NCBI GenBank assembly: GCA_001939145.1
Contig: LSRX01000416.1
Location: forward strand, 30,428-94,427
Direction: 5' to 3'
DNA from: Symbiodinium microadriaticum
Taxonomy: Eukaryota; Sar; Dinophyceae; Suessiales; Symbiodiniaceae
DNA: 64,000 bases
The position numbers were made by a program, and so were the translations under genes. Shown one piece after another: positions 17,419 to 26,239 of the stretch. Position 1 is the stretch's first letter. Every line of letters begins with the position of its first letter. The notes beneath the pieces were generated by a model, which ran no database searches, was not told the DNA's origin, and saw only the letters and a program-made list of their open reading frames with translations.

Positions 17419-17973
17419 GCCCGAGGTTTCAAAATAAGTTTCAGGCTTTCGCAAATATTTTCTACTAGTCTGCCCGAGGAAAGAGGTAGTTCCGACCGGG
17501 TGCAGCAAATCAGTTACAGTGCAACAGGACAGCACCACCAAGAAAAACTACTTCTATGGCAACTCTAAAAACCAACACGCTGTTCCACATGTGTAATATA
17601 GGAAAACCTATGAGTCAGATTTTATATATTTATGAATACTTAGCTTAAATTTAAAGCCCTTTCAGCAAACAATTAAATTAGAACCCTCAGTATGTAAACC
17701 GCTCGCAAGGATGATTCCAGGCAGAGTGTCGCAGTTGATTGTCATTGCGTGATTGCATTTCAATTAGCGATGGTGGCACTGCGAAAACATCAGATCCATC
17801 AGTCATGCCGAATAAACCAAAAACCATGAAATGCTTCATACAATAATGTTTGGTGCGCAGGAACTATTGAAGATGACAGCTCATTTCATCCTACTTGATA
17901 AGTTTAGTTTCAACACATACTGAGTCAGTTCAAGCAAGTCAATTCTGTCTCATGTGCCCGAGGTTTCAAAATA
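17419..17973. repeat. 519-bp AT-richer segment between 18-bp direct repeats
   Basis: GCCCGAGGTTTCAAAATA occurs exactly at 17419-17436 and 17956-17973. The enclosed sequence has no ORF of note and is more AT-rich than both sides. It could be an insertion flanked by a target duplication, or a duplicated transposon end, because the repeat also forms the inner part of the candidate transposon's right terminus. Confidence 0.6.
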
Positions 17974-18426
17974 TCTTCGTCCATGGTCAGGAGATATTTT
18001 TAGAAGCATTTTTGGTGAGCCCAAAAATCCAGCAAAAAAATACCAAAATACCGCTAAGACAAAGTAAGAAGTAGAGGCGCGGGTCTTCCCGACGAGCAGT
18101 AGCGCAGCGCGGTCCGGGTCCAGGCTGCCCCTTAGCGTGCTTATGATCGGCGCGTCGATCTCTAGCAACTCCTCCTGGAGCTTGCGACACCAGATGTCGA
18201 GGAGCCGCTCTTCTCTAGCGGCCACAATGCACCCATCGTCCACTAGCTTCCGGTTGCGCTCCCCCTTCGGGGGGGGTACCTCGGGCGCATAGCGGGGACC
18301 ACTCCCGGCCCCCTCCTTGGTGGGAAGCACCATCGGGGGCATTAGCGTCATCCAGGTGGCGGGGTGACCGTAGCTCGGAGTCGCCCCCGGAACTGGTCCC
18401 AGACATGGTAGCGTGTCGCCAAGCAA
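17950..18426 (-). pseudogene. Tyrosine recombinase fragment, N-terminal
   Basis: A minus frame of 158 codons. It contains KLVDDGCIVAAREERLLDIW and LLLVGKTRASTS, which I recognise as the segment entering the core-binding (SAM-like) domain of an abundant dinoflagellate tyrosine-recombinase family. Sequence after KTRAST turns into an unrelated hydrophobic tail, so the domain is cut off. Catalytic residues are absent. Confidence 0.45.
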
Positions 18427-18547
18427 AGCTGACCTTATTAGCTCAGTTCCCTTTCCTCACCCCACTTCGAATTTGCCCCCCCCTAGGGGGCTCTTTAGCA
18501 CAATGGCCACGGACATAGCATGTGCGTTTCGGCCATGTGAACCCCAG

Positions 18548-20878
18548 TTAGCGGAAACACTTGCAATGTTTCCTAGCGGACATCTCCGATGTCGGACTAG
18601 TCGAGATACCTTCGATATCTCCTAGAGGAAGTGTGTCGCTAGCATACACTGTCGTACCTCGTACCTCGGCACGAGTGCGTGAGAAGCCCCCGCTGGAGGG
18701 GTCTGGGCCCTCCGCCAGCAAAACATGACACCACAGCTCGCTGCAAGCGCAAAGCAGGTAAGCAGTCATCTCTCCCATATAAGGCCACAGAGCCGAGCTT
18801 ATGATGTCCTTGCACCGCGCGGTCGGGCTGGGCCCCGTACGAAAGAAAAGTAGCCTTGAAGCTATGAAGGCTGAGCCCCTCAATCCATCGAAAAGAAACA
18901 AGCCCGATCTCCCGGGATCATCTCGCAGCAAGAGAACGCAGTCGATGCAAAGCCTGTCCGTAAGACAAGGGAACAAACGCCGGTGCCCGGGGGTCGAAAG
19001 AAAAGAAAAGTGCATCAGGATCACAATCCGAAGCGAAGCATTGGCGGCACTCAACAAGGACCTCATTCAAGGCAATGTAATATAAAGCAAGCCAATCGTG
19101 GCCAGCGCGGAGGCCGCGGAGGCAAAGGAAGCCGCCCGAGGTCACGGCAAAGGGTGTGCCCCTAGGATGTGTTTTCGTCTTGTAGCACCACCCCCTGAGG
19201 CTCTCGACATCGTAAGGCAAAGAGGACCAGCGAACATGTTGGGCGTCAGAAAACCTCAGACTCGCCCACACGCAAAGCAAAGTGGCTCCCACAAACATGC
19301 GCTCTGCGGGGTCCTCGATGCCTTGGCAAAGGAAAGCTCCAACCACACAGCAAAAGCTAAAGGAAGTGGAGGGGCCTCGCGCTTCTCACCGGCGCGCTGG
19401 AACAAAGCCGTAGCAGAGAACATACACTGCTCAAGCTAGGAGGGCCGAGTTGAAAAGCCCGCTGGGACCAACGCAAAGCCTTGAGCACATTGTCGCCGAA
19501 GGTCAGGCTGCCGTCAAAGGTGCGGTGCAAAGCAAGAACAGCGTCACGCAGCTGTAGCTGGGAAAAGGAGGGAAAGGGAACCTTCAGATCCTCCATCATG
19601 GAGAAAATCCGATAAAGAGATTGCAAATACCGCTTCACAGTAGTGGCTGAGTTCTTGCGCCAGATGAGCTCGAGGAGCTCCATATGGTTGGGCTTGGCCA
19701 AAAGCTCCTGCAGAAAGGAACTCAAAGGAAGCAGCCAGGCCTGCATCCAATCCTTTTCCAGGGCACCGGATGAAGTCTGAAACGAAGGCTCCGAGGCAGC
19801 TGCCTTAGAAGCGTGCTTGCCCGCCGACACCGCAAAGGATCGAATTGCGTAAGAAGACGCCTGCTTGGTCGGAAGGCCAGGCACAGCCCCACACCCGACA
19901 AGGGGAGACCCCGAAGTCGAAGAGACCATCGGCAAAGGAGGCTCCAAGCGATGAGCAGGGCCTTTGTCATATTTTGAAGCAGAAGCATAACAGGGCCGCG
20001 GCAAAGGCGAAGAAGAAGACGTCGATGAAGGCTCCTTCGGGAAAGCACGGGCCGAGGCAACGCTCCAGACGCGCCGCGGAGCACGGGCGCTCAAAAGAAG
20101 ACCTGCTTCCCGATGGCAGCTGAGAGATCACGTCCAGAGGCCCCGGCAAAGGCGGGGAAGAAGCAGGCTGCAAATGCTCAAAGGAAAGAGAACGAACAGC
20201 ATCATTCGAGGTCGGGGCCACCACAGACCAAGACCGCAAAGAAGCCGGCGATTCCTGAGCAGAGGAAGCCGGGGCACTGGCCAACCCCGAATCCTGAGAA
20301 GCAGCGGCCAAAGGAAGTGTCTTGCGAAAGCGCTTGACCACTATGGGCACCGGCTCCCGCTGATCGATAGTCTCCAGATGCACAAAGGAATCCGAGGCAG
20401 GGGTATCCAGAAGAAGCCATGCCTAATCCAAGGTGTGCAATGAAAAATCGGAGTCCGTGGACTCTGCCGAATCTGCCAGCAAATCGAAGCGACGGCTCAA
20501 GTGACAAAACTGGGCCCAAAGGTCCGCCCGCTGATAGCAAAGAATATCAATACTGCGATGCAAAGAAGTTAAGGCTTCCACGACCTCCTGCTCCACGCGC
20601 TGGGCAAAGGATTGCTCAAAAGCCTGTCGCCTAGAATCAAAAAGCGTGACCTGACTGGAAAGCAAAGTCAAGTCGGACTGCAAGGCACTGCACTGCGAAG
20701 CCAGGTCCGTAAGGCGGGCCTCCCAGTCGACCACAAGAGAAGCCAGTCCTGAAACTCCCTCGTCCAGGAAAGCAAGGCGAGACTCCAATGCCCGAAATCT
20801 GTTGTGCAAAAGCTCAATAGTTAGAGTGTTCCGCTCAAGCTGTTCTTCAGGCAAAGGAACGGCCTCTGAAACCATCAA
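18548..20878 (-). pseudogene. Decayed tyrosine recombinase gene (Crypton/DIRS-like)
   Basis: Consecutive minus frames fit one protein broken by shifts. 20878-20423 is a Leu/Glu-rich coiled coil. 20383-19357 holds a low-complexity region and a core-binding domain (IWRKNSATTVKRYLQSLYRI). 19346-18918 looks like the catalytic domain, with the first Arg in VWASLRFSDAQ and a Lys in YKTKTHPRG. 19066-18548 holds a remnant of the C-terminal part with TVYASDTLP as a possible nucleophile Tyr. The middle Hxx(R) signature is not visible in any single frame. The plus strand here is unusually rich in GCAAAG. No reverse transcriptase lies beside it, so Crypton is as likely as DIRS. Confidence 0.5.
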
Positions 20879-21109
20879 GGAATCAAAGGAGAAGCCTAGC
20901 CTTAAAGCTCATATGATGTAAGTGTGCTGCTGTGAAAGACAATGCAACCTAGCCGCGAAGCAAGAAAATGCAAAGCTGAGGCATGAAAAGCTAAAGCATG
21001 AAAATTGAAATGCAAGCTGCTAAAGCATGCATGCATGCGAAGCGGCAGCTTGGCTGTTGTTCGAGCCATGCACGGGGACATGTCTGTTGAAGCAAAGTAA
21101 AACACACCT

Positions 21110-21342
21110 GAGTAAACACATGAACCATTGTTCTTGTACTGATAACACACCTTCTCTCCCTGCCCAGCTGATGGACTTCTGGAAGGTGTGCGTCGAGGAT
21201 CCGGAGTTGCACCACGGCCTCGCTCGGGAGTTTTCTTCGAGCGGCTGCATGGACACTTGTCTCCGTTCCTGCATTCGCCGGTTTCAGAAAAGAAGAATCT
21301 GCATCGAATGTGCTTCATCTTTGCCTTGGCATCGACAAACTG
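21110..21342 (-). pseudogene. Element II Gag zinc-finger fragment
   Basis: The minus frame reads HIRCRFFFSETGECRNGDKC, a CCCH-type finger in which the final His appears as Arg. A second finger begins with KVCYQYKNNGSC and is then cut off. It directly continues the 3' end of the inverted gag segment if that segment is turned back. Confidence 0.65.
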
Positions 21343-21939
21343 ATCAAGGGCAGGCAAATCATCGCGATGATGTACGAAAGCTTCAGAACCAGGGATCGAT
21401 TGGACATGGTCGTCACTCTTGAATACCTCATCAAGTTACAATATCAAGGTGATCAACATATGAGCGTGTTCAAGCAGACGTGGCTGGAATGCATTGATCG
21501 AATGCGACCAGAGGATGTACCGTCTGACAATGCGATGTACCGTCTGACAATGCGCTGCGCGATACTCTACATTCGAAGATCAAGGTTCGCCGGCTCTCAA
21601 GATGGAGCTCCTCGTCTATTACGACATGCTCAACTATGACGACCCAAAGCGATCGTATCAGACCTTGTTACACCTTATCGACCGATGCATACAGAAACAG
21701 CGTGAACAAAAGACGCTGAAGCAGACTCAAATCGGGCTACAACAGATGATTCAAGGCAATGACCCGTTGTCGGCATTGGCTGCAAAGGTGAAAGGATCGG
21801 AAGCCGCGACTCCCGCTCCGAAGAAACCGACAAAGCCGCCGAGAACTGAAGAGGCTGCACCTGTACTTCCACAGAGCAAAGCTAAGGCTCACGCCAAAGC
21901 CAAAGCTGGAAAAGGAAAAGGAAAAGGGAAGGACAGAGA
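21343..21939 (+). pseudogene. Inverted internal segment of element II gag
   Basis: The plus strand here encodes gag capsid-like sequence (LIKGRQIIAMMYESFRTRD..., then MELLVYYDMLNYDDPKRSYQ..., then a Lys-rich GKGKGKGKDRD). The flanking gag sequence on both sides is on the minus strand. Immediately outside are ACAAACTG (21335-21342) and CAGTTTGT (21940-21947), a perfect 8-bp inverted repeat. Inside, a 20-bp tandem duplication (GATGTACCGTCTGACAATGC twice, near 21515-21554) and another shift break the frame. Confidence 0.75.
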
Positions 21940-21947
21940 CAGTTTGT

Positions 21948-24327
21948 TACTATCCCGGACATACTTGTTCGCCTTGCGATTCACGTCCAAGTAGAGATCC
22001 ATGGCAGCATCGCCAGCTGATTTTAGTATAGCTGTCATAGCCACACCCAGCTTTATGTCGATACTCTTGTACTTGAGGTGCCCAGAATCACTCATGCCCT
22101 CGATGTCTGGATCTGGTCTAAATGCTGGATTGGTCCAACTGATCCATTCTTCGTGATTCGGATCTGCACACGCGCTGAGAACATTGGCAATGCAGTGAGA
22201 CATCCAACTGTCAAGATGGGTAACTCTGATCTTGTCGGCTTCCCTTCTGGATATCTTGACTTCTGTGACATCGGCAACGCCACCATCAGTTGGTCCTTCG
22301 GACGGCGGTCCCGGAGGATCACCTCCTTTTGGTCGACTGCTGCGCGACGGCGACCCCTTGGGATCTCCACCATTTCCACCACCAGGTCCACCTGATCCAC
22401 CACCAGGTCCACTCGGGCCTAAATTGGTTGGTGACTCTGAGGGTGAAACTTCTTCTTCTTCACCTTCACCATAATCGTCACCTTGTTGATGACGGCATTG
22501 ATGGCCTCCACATTCCTTGCCGCTTTGCAATTGAGAAGATCTTGAAGCTGAGCGCCGCGGAACGCGTTCGCTCGCTCTGAATGTTGAGCTTCAGCATTCC
22601 CAGCACTGTAACCTCCACTTGCAAGAAATGTTCGGAACTGAGACGAATCCTGTGCCGAATCTGTACTCGACGGCATTGACGGACCATTAAAATAACCCAT
22701 GTTCGCGTCTTGTACAATTGGCGGTGCATCCTTTTGAACATCTGATGTCACTTTACTTCTGCTCACAGGACTTCGAAGTGTACGAAAACTAAGCTCAGGG
22801 GATCGCACATCACTTCCTATAGGAAAAGAAATACCCTTTTGACTACCCTGGCTATGTACATACTCCCATCCCGCATCAGAAGTCTTGGAAGATACAGGCG
22901 CACTCGACGATTGCTGAGATGAAACGTGATGTTGCCGTCGAGCCATTTCAATCTCCTGTCTCCATGCTTGTTGATTGTGTGCTTGAAGCTCCTCTTGTTG
23001 CTTTAGTCGACGACGAAGCTCGCCCACCTCGCTATGAAGAGCCGATGGTGATACTCCACCATCGTTCCCAGTGGTCATCTCCACCTGTCGCAGTCTCAAC
23101 ATGGTTTCCGACTTGGCAAATTCCTCACGATCCAACAGATTTCGTACTTCTTGAGCACCTGATTCCAAGTAAGACATCTTCTTGGTTGCTTCGTCACGCA
23201 TTGCGGTCTCCTCGTTCTTCATCAACCCCATCTGCTCTTTCATGATAGCCACCACAGACAAATTCTGTGATGCCTACATCTTGAACTGAAGGGTTTCATG
23301 CGCTTTCTGATTGAGTTCGTCCACAAGTCTCTGATGCTCCATCGCCAATTGTTGCCCTTCTCCTTGCGCTTGATGCTTCATGTTCGTAAACGTCTGAGCA
23401 GCGTCGCTTCGAAGTTGCACCAATTCTTGATGCAGAGATGTGGCCAATTCCTCGTCACGTAGATGTTGAGCATGACTGGGTTCCTCAATTAATTCTTTCA
23501 ATGCCACGGAAATGATCATCGAGCGAGTTATGGTGGACTCGACTCACATGTCCCATTGCGTTGCTTAGCATATCACGTTGACGTTCGAGTTCTTCAATCC
23601 TCATGGTTGATCCTTGATCCTCCTGAACCATCTCGTTCATCTTGGCAACCAAGCTCATGGCAATTTCTTCATGACGTTGAATATCCTCTTGATGAGCAAT
23701 CTTCATTTTCTCTTCTGCATGCATACGCTGTTCAATGAGCTGGTGGTTCATTGATTGTGAATGGCTGACCAGGTTCAACACTGGGAGATTGGCTGGCAAT
23801 CTTCTCTTCTTACTTCGTATTTCCCTGTCCAGTGCAATGTCTGCCGTATCGCCCTCGAAGAGGTTCGACTTGGCTTCACCCTTCGCCTGAGACGGAGGTG
23901 TCGGTTCAGCAGATCGTCTCGAAATCGGAGAAGGGGACGACTGTCTGTCTTGCAATGCTCTTCGGGCAGTACTCCTTGACGACGAACGCGACTTCGGCTG
24001 TTCTGGACTGCTAACAGGTTCTCGGTCCTTCGTCTTCTTGATGGTTGGACGACTTTGTATAACGGATTTGGACGGTCTTCTTTCGCTTGCTTAGGGGCTT
24101 TGACCGGTAGACAATGATCGCGTTTGCGAGCTTTCCTTTGGCAACGAAATAGCTCTTTGCCTTGATGATGATGCCACTGACTGATTTCGCGGTTTCTTCT
24201 CCTCTTCTGTAGTTATGGAGTCAACAGATATAGTCTGTGCTTCTTCGGCAGTAGACTCACCTGCTGCTGGCATTGCCACTTCACCACCAAAAGTCATGGT
24301 CCTGTCGGCACTCGATCCTGATGCCAT
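21948..24327 (-). pseudogene. Element II Gag N-terminal half
   Basis: The ATG at 24327 opens MASGSSADRTMTFGGEVAMP. Frames 24327-24091, 23955-23485, 23519-23274, 23261-22419 and 22530-21948 follow each other with shifts. They give Gln/Glu-rich coiled coils (for example EELERQRDMLSNAMGHVSRV), a Gly/Pro-rich hinge, then a capsid-like region ending DVNRKANKYVRDSNKL at the inversion border. Further stops between the frames make it a pseudogene. Confidence 0.7.
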
Positions 24328-24729
24328 ACTTTGTGTGCGTCACAAGGAACGACGTTGGTAGGCAGAGCCTACGGCTGATAACCTGCGTGAGGGTTTGGTA
24401 CACGATATAGCGTATAACCTCGCTCCCTTCAGATGAGCTTGTAGTTGAACTAGAGTAATTGCGAATCCAACGTTGTGAGCAATGACCCTTGCAGCTTCAC
24501 TCGCACCCGACCTTTTCTCTGCGCCAGACGAAGTCTGTTGCGGTCTTTGCAGGAAGGCTGCACGCACTGACTATGGCAAGCAAAGTGGATGGCTAATGCA
24601 TGATCACTTGGCTTTCTTGACCTCCGCTTAGTGAACAAAGTTCTTTTAAGCTTTGGTCCTCCTTAGTGGGCTAAGCCCTCCTAAGGTCATAGACAAGCAT
24701 GTGGTTGCATAGCTCACAGTGAAATTGCA

Positions 24730-25110
24730 CGAGGCTTCGATGTCTCTTCACACTTCTCTTCTATCTTTGGAAGTGTCTTTATTGTGTTGTTCTTTCCTGT
24801 CTGTCTTTTTTCTTTCTGTATTTAAACGTTTCTTTCGTACTTTCATTCTTTCCGTGTGTCGTTTAATTTCTTCTTTCTGTCCTTATATTGTTCTGTTAGT
24901 CTGTCTTTAACTTGTTCTTTGTATCGTTCCTTGTTTGTCTGCTTTCTTTCCGTCTTTATTTCTGTCCCGTTGTTCCGTTCGTTCGTTCATTCAGTCGTTC
25001 TTTCTGGCTGTCAGTCCTGTGATCCTTTCGCATGCCTTCGTTTGTGCTTCTGTCTTTTTGCTTTGCTTCTTTCCTTCCTTCCTGTCATCCTTGCGCGCGC
25101 CTTTCCTTCC
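24730..25110. other. Pyrimidine-rich tract
   Basis: About 380 bp dominated by TTTCTTTC/TTCGTTC/TGTCTTT on the plus strand, with no convincing gene. It lies just outside the presumed LTR of element II. Minus frames across it are low-complexity artefacts. Confidence 0.7.
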
Positions 25111-25339
25111 CCCACCCTCACCCAAAACGACAGCACAACAACAATAACCGCAACAAAAAACGATAAAAGACACCCTCCTATCCTGATCGTTACTCTTGTT
25201 ACTGGTAGTACTGGTAGCAGTAGTAGTCGCCGTCGTAATAGTAGCAGCAGTTGTAGTTTTGGCAGCAGGAATGTGTTGTCACCCACCTGGCACAGGAGTA
25301 CGTAGCAATCGTCGTCGTGGGCCTCCGAACTCATTTAGT

Positions 25340-25760
25340 GTTTCGGAGCAGAATGAAAATAATGAAACCAGAAGGACGGACAGGAGAAAAGCGTAGCATG
25401 ACGAGACCGGAGGATGGGAGTGGAAAAAGGAGCGAAGCGGAAGATCATAAAAACCGTGGAGCAGAAGAGCGAAGCATACAAGCAGAGAAACGGAAAAGCA
25501 AAGAAGCAGCCAAGCGACAAGGCGGAAAAGCAATAGCACAAACATGCAGAAAATCGACAAGCAAACACAGGCAGAAGGCAGAAAGAAGAGTGGAAAAGCA
25601 GAAAAGCGGAGGAACGGAAGAGCGAAGCAGACAAGCAGAGAGGCAGAAAAGCAGAGAAGCAGAAAAGCAGAGAAGCAGAAAGCGGAAAAGCAGAAAAGCA
25701 CAAACAAGCATAAAACGACAAGCAAATCAACGCAGAAGGTAGAACCGGAAAACAACCAAT
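25340..25760. other. Purine-rich tract with AGCAGAAAAGC-type repeats
   Basis: About 420 bp on the plus strand built of AGAAAAGCGGAAAAGC-like units of about 10-11 bp (strongest at 25540-25720). It mirrors the pyrimidine-rich tract upstream with a 230-bp spacer containing TAG/CAG triplets. No gene is supported. Confidence 0.75.
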
Positions 25761-25975
25761 GCGTAGAAAAAAAGGAACATCAAAAAACAATTACAGCTCC
25801 ACCAAAAAGGATTCCGATACGCTGAGCCATCGAAGGCTGCGCCTGGGTAACACATGTGAGCGGTTGAGTGAACGAGTGATCGAGTTCGATGACGAGCTGT
25901 CAATATCAGAACATCTGAAACTGCTGACACCGAACAACAAGCAACCGCAAGGTGTGTTGACTGCTTCCTTCTGTG

Positions 25976-26068
25976 AGAGAGTGTCAGGGTGCAGCCCTGC
26001 ATGGCTCCCCGAAGGGGTCCGAGCAAGGCCGCGCACTCGCCGACACTTCACAGACAGGCTGCGGTCAA
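25976..26068 (+). repeat. Structured dispersed repeat, copy 1
   Basis: Shares GAGAGTGTCAGGGTGC, GCTCCCCGAAGGGGTC, CACTCGC and GACACTTCACAGACA in the same order and spacing with 52283-52380. It could fold with an outer GTGTC/GACAC stem, an AGGG/CCCT hairpin and a CCCCGAAGGGG hairpin. Identity unknown; possibly a small RNA-derived element. Confidence 0.65.
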
Positions 26069-26185
26069 AACACTGACAGCAGATACAAAAGAATTACCCA
26101 AGCCTTGTAGTGCTTCCTCTTGATTGGCGGCGTCGTTTGCACGCTTCCAGCTGTTGCCTCATGTTCGCACTATTCAGAAAGAAGC

Positions 26186-26232
26186 ACACAAACACACACA
26201 CACACACACACAGACACACACACACACACACA
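26186..26232. repeat. (CA)n microsatellite
   Basis: Mostly ACAC with one G interruption, followed by a short GCGC run. Confidence 0.9.
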
Positions 26233-26239
26233 TGCGCGC

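Larger units (their letters stand above)
11041..17445 (-). mobile_element. Candidate hAT-like DNA transposon carrying a C5 methyltransferase
   Basis: Three minus-strand units lie together: an unknown ORF (11418-12245), an intact C5 methyltransferase (12592-13686) and a broken hAT-like transposase (14158-17040). They are flanked by imperfect inverted sequences: CCTGAAACCCTCTTTTGAAAC at 11041 versus the reverse complement of 17423-17445, CCTGAAACTTATTTTGAAAC. Each end carries three TGAAAC hexamers within about 40 bp, as in subterminal transposase-binding repeats of hAT elements. No 8-bp target duplication was found next to these sequences, so the true ends may lie elsewhere. The grouping is inference; the individual genes are better supported. 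Confidence 0.4.
21100..24720 (-). mobile_element. Wrecked Ty1/copia element II (gag region only)
   Basis: Minus-strand gag starting at 24327, preceded (24370-24384) by a PBS-like sequence GGCTGATAACCTG that nearly matches the PBS of element I. Gag runs leftward through frameshifts, contains an inverted segment, and stops after a damaged zinc-finger region near 21110. Protease, integrase and reverse transcriptase are missing. A 5' LTR of roughly 330 bp may occupy 24386-24718, but no second LTR exists here to prove its limits. Confidence 0.7.

Noticed and set aside
18258..18280. CCCCCTTCGGGGGGG hairpin as a transcription terminator
   Set aside because: Eukaryotic context, no T tract, and it lies within a recombinase-derived frame.
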